Shown here: piece by piece, positions 8,628 through 17,466 of the stretch
How positions within the stretch are numbered: position 1 is the stretch's first letter
Layout of the letters: each line of letters opens with the position of its first letter
Source: Phytophthora quininea
Taxonomy: Eukaryota; Oomycota; Peronosporomycetes; Peronosporales; Peronosporaceae
Direction: 5' to 3'
NCBI GenBank assembly: GCA_011947345.1
Contig: JAAVTG010000027.1
Location: 1-54,046, forward strand
DNA length: 54,046 nt
Program-made: the position numbers and the translations under genes
Notes under the pieces: model-generated
The model's input: only the letters and a program-made list of their open reading frames with translations
What the model was told of the DNA's origin: nothing
Database searches by the model: none

Positions 8628-11600
8628 AACAATTAGCTGGTAGCCAATTGGAAGATGTTGACCCATTCGACAACGACGACGAGCTCCGTCCTGGCCATGT
8701 AAATGACAATGATATTCGTGGTGGTATCGAGAGATTGTTGTCTGCGACTTTGGAAAACGGGTTTCCAATAGACGAATTTGCCGAGCTACGCCGAATCGCT
8801 ACGAAGCACGACATTTGGCGGGTAGTACTTTGTGACGATCCACCCGCAAAGGTTCCCCATACAAACTACGCCTCAAGCCGGATGCACGTCCTTTCAGATG
8901 CAAAGCTCGGCAGTATGCGCCGCTGCAGACCAAGTTCTTACGTGAATTCAACCAGTCTCTTGTTGAACTTAGGTGGGTTTATAAAAACTAAGTAGCCGCG
9001 GGCGTGTGCAGCGTTGCCTGTGCGAAAGCCAAAGGTCGACGAGTTCCGGCAAGCAGTAGACTACAAACCGCTGAACTCGATGACAGAACCAATCGCAGGT
9101 GTGATGCCGAACTTGAAGACTAAACTAGAGCGACTTCGCGGTAAAAATCACTACGGTCTCTTCGACTTTATTCGCAGCTTCTGGCAGCTTGGAGTGCATC
9201 CGGACAGCAGAGAACTACTCTCCTACATGACAGATGAAGGTGTATTTACACCAACTCGTGTGATGCAAGGCAACTGCGACTCAGCGTTGCATTTTCAAGT
9301 TTCGATGGAGAATTGCTTTGCAGAATTACTGAACAAGCACTTGCTCATCTGGATTGATGATTTACTGTCGTTTGCGGATACTATTCCTGATTACCTTACA
9401 ATACTTGAAAGACTGTTTGACCTGGTCAACAAGTTCGGATTGAAGCTAAGTCTCAAGAAGTCCTCGCTCTACCAACAATCTGTGACGTGGTGTGGCAAAG
9501 TCATTGATGCAACAGGTGTCCGTCATGACCCTAAACGGATCGATGCTCTTTCAGCGATGCCTTCGCCAGCCACCGCCGGTCAACTGCAGCAATTCATTTG
9601 CACCAGCAACTGGATGCGTGATAGTCTCGTCGACTACGCGCGCATCATCCGCCCTCTTCAACTGCTACTAGACCGAGCGTTGACTGGCAAACGCAAAACA
9701 AAGAGAGTCGCCTCGGGTATCAGCATTACCATGTCGACGGAAGAGTTGGCAAGTTTTGACCAAGTAAAACCCTCCTTCACCGCTCAGCAATAATGGTTCA
9801 CCCACAGGATAGAGCGACATTCTGCTTGTTTGCAGACGCCAGCGACGCGGGATGAGCCTCTATCTTGACACAAGTTGTGGAATGGGAACAAGGCGTAGCC
9901 ATCACTGATCAGAAGCACGAATTGCTCATTTGCAAGGGCGGCACTTTCACTGGCGCTCAGCTTCATTGGAGCGTAATTGAAAAAGAGGCTTATCCAATAG
10001 TGCTGTCCTGCGAAGATCTGGATTACTTACTGCTAAGACCGAATGGCTTCAAAGTCTTTTGCGACCATAGGAACCTGGTCCATGTTTTCTCGCCAGGCGG
10101 CGAAATTAAAAAGCATGTGCGCGGTAAATTATTGCGTTGGGCGATAAAATTGATGTAGTACAACCGCACTATCGTCCACATCGAGGGTGTACACAATTTG
10201 TGGGCGGATATGATTAGCCGCTGGGGCGGCGCTGGATCTCCACCGTTGTCGGCATCTCCATCAGCGCATTTCAAACGACTGGCGCGCTCTGCAGCCAAAG
10301 CTTCGCAGCGACTGGTACTGCGCCCTCTTGATGATGAATGCTTCACGTGGCCAACTTTGAAGGAAATTGCGGCGACGCAGAAAGCGCATGCAGCTTTGCT
10401 GCCGGCAGAGTCGGAGACCGACGAACACGGAGTGCATCGAGTCCAAGGAATGATTTGGATACCCTCTACTGCTAAATCACTACTCCTGCGTGTCATGATC
10501 ATTGCTCACTGCGGCGCCCAGGGTCACCGCGGCGAGGCCGTCGTACTGAACCAGCTACGGAGAATTTTTCGGTCGCTAATCTAACGGAACTAGTGCGTCG
10601 TTTCCTGCGCTCCTACCTACTCTGTCAGCATATCAAGGGAGGCAGGATAGTGCCAAGACCTTGGGGTGAACTCTATCGTGCTGACATTCGAAACGGCGCA
10701 ATACACTTCAACTATCTATACCTCGGCGAGGGCTTCGGTAACTGCAAGTATCTGCTTGTTTTAAAGGACAACTTCACGCACTACTGCGAACTTGTGCCAT
10801 GTGATACACCAACAAGTGAAGTAACAGTTGAGGCGTTGCTCGGGTGGCACAGTCGTTTCGGTATTCCTTCGGTATGGGTTAGCGACAACGGATCGCACTT
10901 CAAGAACCAAGTTGTTGCTGACCTGTGCCGGCGACTGAAGTGTCAACAGCAGTTTGTCGTGGCATACAGCCCGTGGGTTAACGGCTCGGTAGAACGTGCG
11001 AACCGCGATATTCTGCAAGTTTTCCGAGCTATGATCATGGAGTACAAATTATCGCATCAAGACTGGATCTACTTAGTGCCTCTTGTTCAAGCGAACATGA
11101 ATCACTCCCCAGTGGCTTCGTTAGCCAATCAAGCACCCGTTGAGGTTTTCACGGGACTTCCATGCCCCTCTCCAGCCTACTTGCTCTACCTACCCAATGA
11201 GCAACTAAAGGAAATCTCGATTTCGAGTGAAACAATTGTGAAGCAGCTTGAACAGCTACGGAAGAGTATTGAAGAGATGCATCGTGCTGTCACCGACAAA
11301 CGTGAGAAGATAAAGCTCCTGAACAAGTGAAAGTCCAGAGGTGCACAAATCGTCAACCTTGCTGTGGGTGATTATGTCCTCCGATCACGTGTCGATGAGC
11401 GACGACACAGTAAGTTGCTCGTGACATGGGTCGGTCCCTACGTTATCACCCGTGCAGACTCGCACTCCTTCCGTGTTCGCCACCTCATCACCGGTGCTGA
11501 GCAAGATGTTCACGCCTCTCGTCTAAAGTTCTACGCTGACAGTGATTTGGAGGTCACGGATGAACTTTTGGAGCATGTCGCTGCACAAGGTATTGTGCTT

Positions 11601-11810
11601 AAGATCGAGCAACTTATCAAGCACCGCTGGAATGAACAAAGCCAAGGCTTTGAGTTGCTTGTGAGCTGGTGCGGATTAGAGTCTATAGAGGACTCCTAGG
11701 AGCCTCTGCAGTCGCTGAGCAAGGATGTCCCTGCTCTGGTCCGAGCCTACGTTGCCGCAGCCAGCGACAGCAAATTAGCTTCAGCATTCGACAAGATGAG
11801 CTCAGATTAA
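8565..11810 (+). pseudogene. pol: Pol: reverse transcriptase, RNase H, integrase and chromodomain of the complete gypsy element
   Basis: After the protease end, the RT N-terminus is in broken frames to about 9010. RT proper is open at 9014-9793 with AVDYKPLNSM and catalytic IWIDDLL near 9350. RNase H covers about 9820-10200 (FADAS, EKEAYPIV, DHRNLVH), with TGA near 9852 and TAG near 10156. The integrase zinc region crosses 10500-10640 with a stop and a shift. The integrase core is open at 10593-11330 with Asp in LVLKDNFTHY, Asp in WVSDNGSHF and Glu in SVERANRD. The chromodomain (11600-11810) has a TAG at 11697 where a Trp would be expected before EPL; the final stop is TAA 11808. Confidence 0.88.
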
Positions 11811-12200
11811 GCTCTCGTGCTACAGTGTAGCAACTCTACGATTGCTTAAGGTTGTACAGCGGTTGCTGCAACCTTTTGTTGGTAGTACCAATTTTCTACA
11901 GCAACTTGAAATATCCTGACAGTGTCACGATAATAAACCACAGTGTGGGTTGTTGCAGATACATAAAACAACGTTTTGGATAGCCGTGCTAACCAATGTG
12001 ATCAGCAACAGTAGTTGACGCGCCATGCATGGCAGTAGCCACGTGACGGTCATTTACTTAATCAATACATCAAATAACAATATCTCAGTAGTTGGTGTGG
12101 TATAGTGTACCATTCAATATGGTACAGTGTACCTATCTGATTTTGAAGCAATTCCGCTGCCAACTCAATTCAAGCTGCCGAAAGCAAGGCTTGGGGGAAT
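11811..12200. other. Untranslated 3' internal region of the gypsy element
   Basis: No coding content. AT-rich sequence leads into the purine run (about 12190-12199) that would prime plus-strand synthesis just before the right LTR. Confidence 0.6.
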
Positions 12201-12478
12201 TGTAGCGCGGGGTTCAGGTTGAAAGCCTTGCCCTCGTTACGCTTCGATGAAGGAATGCGGTTGCAGTCCTTATCAGCTGGTACCAACTTGCAGTTGCAGT
12301 TGAACTCGAAGACACACCATGGGCTCCATGGTGTGCTGCTCGCAGTGGCGAGCTGCCGGGGTAGTTTAGACACTTTCCTTTTGCTTTCATCTAAGCAATA
12401 CACTCGGCAAGTACAACATTCGGAAGTGCCAGCTTCCCAAACACTGTGTCAACGTTCGTCTACCGTGGACGCACTACA
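12201..12478 (+). repeat. 3' LTR
   Basis: Same 278-base sequence as 6965-7242, TGTAG...CTACA ends. It also supplies the C-terminal codons and stop of the minus-strand chimeric ORF at 12449-12781. Confidence 0.95.
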
Positions 12479-12781
12479 CGAGTCCAACTTTGTCATGAAC
12501 AGCTTTAACAAGAACTCCAAGCACGAAGTCAAAATGGCCGACAAGAAGTTGTGGGAAGAGCGACTGGCTGCGGGGGCCAAACGAGTACAAGACGAAGACG
12601 CTTCAGCACATTCCTTATCCACCTCGGTGTCCTCGTTCAGATTCCTTGTACCATGATTTCGTGTCGACTGAATGAAGTTGTTCCGGAGCATTGGAGTACT
12701 CGAACTCGTGGTCGCTACAGCCAATGTGTCGAAGATGAAAAGAACCGAGACGACGACGAACAAGGTCGAGCACTCACGCAT
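12449..12781 (-). CDS. Chimeric secreted ORF created at the palindrome breakpoint
   Basis: A minus-strand ORF of 110 residues from ATG 12781. Its first ~55 residues equal the N-terminus of the intact effector at 16569, including the signal peptide (MRECSTLFVVVSVLF) and the RXLR-like RNLNED. Past 12615 it runs into the antisense strand of effector A and then into the right LTR, where it stops. The tail is therefore new and lacks the dEER-like stretch and the effector domain. It keeps the upstream region copied in the palindrome arm, so it could be expressed. Whether it is made is unknown; it may be only an open frame by chance. Confidence 0.45.
   Translation of the reverse strand: MRECSTLFVVVSVLFIFDTLAVATTSSSTPMLRNNFIQSTRNHGTRNLNEDTEVDKECAEASSSCTRLAPAASRSSHNFLSAILTSCLEFLLKLFMTKLDSCSASTVDER
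12479..12483 (+). repeat. Target site duplication (right), CGAGT
   Basis: Matches the five bases at 6960-6964 on the other side of the element. Confidence 0.92.
12484..12614 (+). pseudogene. RXLR-like effector A, 3' portion
   Basis: Immediately after the target duplication the plus frame resumes with sequence matching the end of the intact paralogue at 17350-17429 (ERLAAGAKRVQDED here against DRLAALAKRVADEVR there). The reading frame is consistent with the last frame before the insertion. The segment stops matching at 12614/12615, where the left arm of the palindrome begins, so the native end of effector A is lost. Confidence 0.78.
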
Positions 12782-14588
12782 GGCAACTTTGGGCGTTTGT
12801 GCGAATGCAAGCATTAACGCGTGGTTTACGGATAGAAGCAGCGCATGGATGTGTTAACCTTGCTGGGTGGTCAACGAGGATCTCTGGTTGACCACCGTCG
12901 ATCCGAATGCCATGGTTGCTGCTGATCTCATGATGTTGCCCGCGCGACTCGACAGGTCGGTTGCTTTATCACTATGCGTCTGGGCCATTTTGTCCATGTC
13001 GCTGCAAATGTGGCAGCTTGGATCACTAGCAGCAATGCGGCCATCGCGACAAGTGGTCAACAATCCCTAGCAAGTTTTTTTTTTTTTCTTGGCGGAAACG
13101 GAGCTACTCGACCTTCGAACGTGCCCAGTACTTCTGACGGATCAGCGGCGCTGGATAGATGATTGGTGTCGATAGGCAACACCGAAATCCGACAAAATAC
13201 CGGAGGACAAAAAATCAAAGACAAAGTAAGAGCAAGTTGTCATTGACAAAGTGTTCAATGGTGTAGAAGTCAAAGCCCCGCAATCTAATTACTACTAGGC
13301 CTACTTAGGACTCCCACACGTAGTTCGTCGAGCGAACGCCCTTGTCCTCCTCACCCAAGAACGGGTAGTCTGTATAGCCTGCCTCCACCGTGTTGCCCGG
13401 CTGCAGGTAGAACGTCTTGCTGTCGTACGGAGTCAGCTCGGCGCCGACACGCAGCCGCTCCACGAGGTCCGGGTTCGAGATGAAGTCTCGTCCGAACGCC
13501 ACGAGGTCGGCCGCGCCGTCCTCGACGATCTCCATGGCGCCGGCACGGTCGAAACCCGCGGCCGTGATCAGCACGCCGTTGTAGATGCTGCGGAAGTGGC
13601 GCGCCACGCCCGTCTTGGGCACGCCGGCGTTGTCCGCGTGCATGCCGCGACGCTCGATGACGTGCAGGTAGGCCAGGTCGTAGTCGTTGAGCTTGTTGAC
13701 GACGTAGCCGTACGTCTCAGTCGGGTTGGAGTCCTTGCAGCCGAAGGTCTCACCGAACGGTGACAGGCGGATGCCCACTTGGCTCGACGGCAGGCTGGAC
13801 AGCACGGCCTCGACCACCTCGAAGATGAGGTGCGCGCGGTTCTCGATGCTGCCTCCGTAGCGGTCGGTGCGCGTGTTGACGCTGTCGCACAGGAACTCCT
13901 CGAGCAGGTATCCGTTGGCGGCGTGGATCTCGACGCCGTCGAAGCCCGCGGCGATGGCGTTCTCGGAGGCGCGCTTGTAGTCGGCGACGACGGTGGGGAT
14001 CTCGGCGACGTCGAGCGCGCGGGGTGACGTAGTCCTTGCGGCCCTCGCTGGTGACGGCATGGCTCTTGACGTTGTCCATGCTGGTGGCACTGGAGGACAC
14101 CGGGAGCTGGTTGCCGGGCTGGTTGAGCGGGTGTCCGACGCGGCCCGTGTGCCAGAGTTGCGCGAAGATCTTGCCGCCCTTGTCGTGCACGGCCTTGGTG
14201 ACGGGCTTCCAGCCGTCGATCTGCGCCTGGTCGAACAGGCCGGGGGCGCCGAAGTAGCGCGCGCCGTGGGGCTGATGTTGGTGGCCTCGGAGATGAGCAG
14301 GCCGCCGTCGGTGGCGCGCTGCTGGTAGTACTCGATGCCCGGGGTAGAGTGCACGCCGGCATCACCGGTGCGGACGCGGGTGAGTGGGGCGAGGGCAACG
14401 CGGTGCTTCAGTTGCACGGGATGCTTCTTGCCGCCGAGCGTGATGGCCGAGAAGAGCTTGGGCGTGGTGGAGGCGGTCATGGAGGCGGTGGGGGCCATGG
14501 CTGGGGAGGTAGGTTGGAGGTGGTGGTTGGTCACTTGGGCTCCGGAGAGGAAATGCAATTGTGGGCGAGATACTATCGCGGTGAGCAG
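12615..14588 (+). repeat. Left arm of a ~2 kb palindrome
   Basis: About 1974 bases, the near-exact reverse complement of 14757-16735. The outer limit is the shared GTGGATAA (reverse strand) and the inner limit is GGTGAGCAG. Differences between arms are few and mostly small indels in homopolymers or GC repeats, plus isolated substitutions near 12944 and 13728. It contains an old-yellow-enzyme copy and the 5' part of an effector gene, both on the minus strand. Confidence 0.93.
13305..14498 (-). CDS. Old yellow enzyme (FMN-dependent NADPH:enone oxidoreductase), copy 1, with a frame-shifted internal segment
   Basis: Read from ATG 14498, 397 residues, the usual family length. The N-terminus has KLFSAITLGG and HRVALAPLTRVR. 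The C-terminal half has the substrate-binding HAANGY (His, Asn, Tyr of the OYE active site), RYGGSIENR, and the phosphate-binding VAFGRDFISNPDL. These soluble enzymes use FMN and NAD(P)H to reduce electrophilic alkenes such as oxylipins. Relative to copy 2, one base is missing near 14255 and the frame is regained near 14020, leaving about 80 residues (14020-14260) out of frame. The rest is identical in protein to copy 2. As written the fold is probably broken; the indels lie in GC repeats and could be errors. Confidence 0.85.
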   Translation of the reverse strand: MAPTASMTASTTPKLFSAITLGGKKHPVQLKHRVALAPLTRVRTGDAGVHSTPGIEYYQQRATDGGLLISEATNISPTARATSAPPACSTRRRSTAGSPSPRPCTTRAARSSRNSGTRAASDTRSTSPATSSRCPPVPPAWTTSRAMPSPARAARTTSPRALDVAEIPTVVADYKRASENAIAAGFDGVEIHAANGYLLEEFLCDSVNTRTDRYGGSIENRAHLIFEVVEAVLSSLPSSQVGIRLSPFGETFGCKDSNPTETYGYVVNKLNDYDLAYLHVIERRGMHADNAGVPKTGVARHFRSIYNGVLITAAGFDRAGAMEIVEDGAADLVAFGRDFISNPDLVERLRVGAELTPYDSKTFYLQPGNTVEAGYTDYPFLGEEDKGVRSTNYVWES

Positions 14589-14756
14589 TATCGGCGACTA
14601 GAGCACTGCGCTAGCTGGGCGGTATTGCGTCAAACTCGTTGTTGTCGTAAAGTTCGTCAACTTCGACATGACTGTCTCAGCAGATCGATCACTAAAATGA
14701 ACCGACACACGACATCAATGAGTTTGACGCAAGCATGCCGGACTTGCTCCGTTCTG
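14589..14756. other. Palindrome spacer
   Basis: 168 bases between the arms. It contains a further imperfect inverted pair: TTGCGTCAAACTCGTTG at 14625-14641 against CAATGAGTTTGACGCAA at 14716-14732. The symmetry therefore continues inward after a diverged stretch. Confidence 0.85.
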
Positions 14757-16735
14757 CTGCTCACCGCGATAGTATCTCGCTCACAATTGCATTTCCTCTC
14801 CGGAGCCCAAGTGACCAACCACCACCTCCAACCTACCTCCCCAGCCATGGCCCCCACCGCCTCCATGACCGCCTCCACCACGCCCAAGCTCTTCTCGGCC
14901 ATCACGCTCGGCGGCAAGAAGCATCCCGTGCAACTGAAGCACCGCGTTGCCCTCGCCCCACTCACCCGCGTCCGCACCGGTGATGCCGGCGTGCACTCCC
15001 CCGGGCATCGAGTACTACCAGCAGCGCGCCACCGACGGCGGCCTGCTCATCTCCGAGGCCACCAACATCAGCCCCACGGCGCGCGGCTACTTCGGCGCCC
15101 CCGGCCTGTTCGACCAGGCGCAGATCGACGGCTGGAAGCCCGTCACCAAGGCCGTGCACGACAAGGGCGGCAAGATCTTCGCGCAACTCTGGCACACGGG
15201 CCGCGTCGGACACCCGCTCAACCAGCCCGGCAACCAGCTCCCGGTGTCCTCCAGTGCCACCAGCATGGACAACGTCAAGAGCCATGCCGTCACCAGCGAG
15301 GGCCGCAAGGACTACGTCACCCGCGCGCGCTCGACGTCGCCGAGATCCCCACCGTCGTCGCCGACTACAAGCGCGCCTCCGAGAACGCCATCGCCGCGGG
15401 CTTCGACGGCGTCGAGATCCACGCCGCCAACGGATACCTGCTCGAGGAGTTCCTGTGCGACAGCGTCAACACGCGCACCGACCGCTACGGAGGCAGCATC
15501 GAGAACCGCGCGCACCTCATCTTCGAGGTGGTCGAGGCCGTGCTGTCCAGCCTGCCGTCGAGCCAAGTGGGCATCCGCCTGTCACCGTTCGGTGAGACCT
15601 TCGGCTGCAAGGACTCCAACCCGACCGAGACGTACGGCTACGTCGTCAACAAGCTCAACGACTACGACCTGGCCTACCTGCACGTCATCGAGCGTCGCGG
15701 CATGCACGCGGACAACGCCGGCGTGCCCAAGACGGGCGTGGCGCGCCACTTCCGCAGCATCTACAACGGCGTGCTGATCACGGCCGCGGGTTTCGACCGT
15801 GCCGGCGCCATGGAGATCGTCGAGGACGGCGCGGCCGACCTCGTGGCGTTCGGACGAGACTTCATCTCGAACCCGGACCTCGTGGAGCGGCTGCGTGTCG
15901 GCGCCGAGCTGACTCCGTACGACAGCAAGACGTTCTACCTGCAGCCGGGCAACACGGTGGAGGCAGGCTATACAGACTACCCGTTCTTGGGTGAGGAGGA
16001 CAAGGGCGTTCGCTCGACGAACTACGTGTGGGAGTCCTAAGTAGGCCTAGTAGTAATTAGATTGCGGGGGCTTTGACTTCTACACCATTGAACACTTTGT
16101 CAATGACAACTTGCTCTTACTTTGTCTTTTTGATTTTTGTCCTCCGGTATTTTGTCGGATTTCGGTGTTGCCTATCGACACCAATCATCTATCCAGCGCC
16201 GCTGATCCGTCAGACGTACTGGGCACGTTCGAAGGTCGAGTAGCTCCGTTTCCGCCAAGAGAAAAAAAAAAAAAACTTGCTAGGGATTGTTGACCACTTG
16301 TCGCGATGGCCGCATTGCTGCTAGTGATCCAAGCTGCCACATTTGCAGCGACATGGACAAAATGGCCCAGACGCATAGTGATAAAGCAACCGACCTGTCG
16401 AGTCGCGGGGGCAACATCATGAGATCAGCAGCAACCATGGCATTCGGATCGACGGTGGTCAACCAGAGATCCTCGTTGACCACCCAGCAAGGTTAACACA
16501 TCCATGCGCTGCTTCTATCCGTAAACCACGCGTTAATGCTTGCATTCGCACAAACGCCCAAAGTTGCCATGCGTGAGTGCTCGACCTTGTTCGTCGTCGT
16601 CTCGGTTCTTTTCATCTTCGACACATTGGCTGTAGCGACCACGAGTTCGAGTACTCCAATGCTCCGGAACAACTTCATTCAGTCGACACGAAATCATGGT
16701 ACAAGGAATCTGAACGAGGACACCGAGGTGGATAA
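14757..16735 (+). repeat. Right arm of the ~2 kb palindrome
   Basis: About 1979 bases, reverse complement of 12615-14588. It ends inside the effector gene at GTGGATAA (16728-16735), after which the effector continues as unique sequence, so the right arm looks like the original copy and the left arm the inverted duplicate. Confidence 0.93.
14847..16040 (+). CDS. Old yellow enzyme, copy 2, with a frame-shifted internal segment
   Basis: Same gene as copy 1, from ATG 14847 to TAA, again 397 codons. Two bases are missing relative to copy 1 in the CCCCC run near 15000, and another base is missing near 15322. Residues between are read out of frame (about 107 codons) and the frame is then restored. 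Both copies thus stay open but with different internal scrambled segments. A read of the other frame across 15001-15322 gives the expected family sequence (GYFGAPGLFDQAQ, FAQLWHTGRVGHP). Catalytic HAANGY and the FMN-phosphate segment are in frame. Confidence 0.85.
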   Translation: MAPTASMTASTTPKLFSAITLGGKKHPVQLKHRVALAPLTRVRTGDAGVHSPGHRVLPAARHRRRPAHLRGHQHQPHGARLLRRPRPVRPGADRRLEARHQGRARQGRQDLRATLAHGPRRTPAQPARQPAPGVLQCHQHGQRQEPCRHQRGPQGLRHPRALDVAEIPTVVADYKRASENAIAAGFDGVEIHAANGYLLEEFLCDSVNTRTDRYGGSIENRAHLIFEVVEAVLSSLPSSQVGIRLSPFGETFGCKDSNPTETYGYVVNKLNDYDLAYLHVIERRGMHADNAGVPKTGVARHFRSIYNGVLITAAGFDRAGAMEIVEDGAADLVAFGRDFISNPDLVERLRVGAELTPYDSKTFYLQPGNTVEAGYTDYPFLGEEDKGVRSTNYVWES

Positions 16736-17429
16736 CTCTTCTGAAGAGAGAGCGTTCGATGTCAAGAAACTCGAAGAGCTGGTCAATTCGACCAAAATCA
16801 ATAGCGCCCTGGCGGATGCCACCAAGATGGACGAACTGTTCACGTCCTGGGGAAAGTATCCAGCGCTCTCGACAAACGTCTTGAAGGCTTTGTCCAAGAA
16901 CGCGGATAATGCGGAGGTCATCAAAGCTTTCAAGGCGCACAGTGTCCGGGCCAACGCTCTTGCAAGGGCGGAGACCACCCGGGGCAACATCGAATGGACC
17001 ATGCGTGACAGCCGCAGACAAGCCGAAGTGTTCAAGTCGTGGAGTGAAAACGAAGCCGTGTCCAATGCCATTGTCTCTAGACTCTCGAAAAGCTTTGCGG
17101 CAAACAAGAAAGTCCTGCTGGCCTACAACCAGTACCGGACGAACCTCCGGTATGGGAAAACGTTTAGCGGCTGGCTTCGTATGCGTGACCTCGAAATGAT
17201 CGAGCGCGATGCCAAGAACAAGGATCTAGCCAAGGTGGAGAACACCGAGTGGTATGCGATGGGAAGAACCGCGGGCGATACCGATCGAGCCTTGATATCA
17301 GGCCTTCGAAAGAAATTCAAACTTGTCGTCGACTCATACCAGGACTTCACCAAGTACCGCGCCAAGTACAACTTGAGACAGGACCGCCTCGCTGCGCTTG
17401 CCAAACGAGTCGCGGATGAAGTGAGATAG
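16569..17429 (+). CDS. RXLR-like secreted effector B (intact)
   Basis: 286 residues from ATG 16569, preferred over the ATG at 16536 because it puts the hydrophobic signal peptide (MRECSTLFVVVSVLFIFDTL) at the N-terminus. After cleavage comes an RXLR-like RNLN and then NSSEERAF, a good dEER motif. The C-terminal domain holds repeated Trp-containing helices: ELFTSWGKYPALS, EVFKSWSENEAVS and FSGWLRMRD, suggestive of WY/LWY modules. Such proteins are secreted by oomycetes and enter plant cells. The first 167 bases of the CDS are inside the palindrome arm. Effector A (6216/12484) is a broken paralogue. The host target cannot be told from sequence. Confidence 0.82.
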   Translation: MRECSTLFVVVSVLFIFDTLAVATTSSSTPMLRNNFIQSTRNHGTRNLNEDTEVDNSSEERAFDVKKLEELVNSTKINSALADATKMDELFTSWGKYPALSTNVLKALSKNADNAEVIKAFKAHSVRANALARAETTRGNIEWTMRDSRRQAEVFKSWSENEAVSNAIVSRLSKSFAANKKVLLAYNQYRTNLRYGKTFSGWLRMRDLEMIERDAKNKDLAKVENTEWYAMGRTAGDTDRALISGLRKKFKLVVDSYQDFTKYRAKYNLRQDRLAALAKRVADEVR

Positions 17430-17466
17430 CTTAGTAAAAACGTAGTCTCTCGAGTCTGCGTACGGA

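Larger units (their letters stand above)
6965..12478 (+). mobile_element. Complete Ty3/gypsy chromodomain retrotransposon inserted in effector A
   Basis: A 5514-base element bounded by two 278-base LTRs that I read as identical, with TGTAG...CTACA ends and the 5-base target duplication CGAGT. Internal order is Gag with zinc knuckle, protease, reverse transcriptase, RNase H, integrase, chromodomain. A possible primer binding site (TGGTGAACCCAGCG) starts about 10 bases after the left LTR at 7253, and a short purine run (CTTGGGGGA) precedes the right LTR. Identical LTRs indicate recent insertion, yet gag and pol contain several stops and frame changes. It was therefore mobilised in trans, decayed quickly, or is affected by base-calling errors. 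Confidence 0.95.

Noticed and set aside
13779..14328. Long plus-strand ORFs opposite old-yellow-enzyme copy 1 (and the mirror frames opposite copy 2)
   Set aside because: They are antisense shadows in very GC-rich coding sequence, low-complexity in composition, with no domain.
14349..14846. An upstream extension of old-yellow-enzyme copy 2 to position 14349
   Set aside because: The added residues are read through the palindrome spacer and the antisense of the other arm; ATG 14847 gives the family-length protein.
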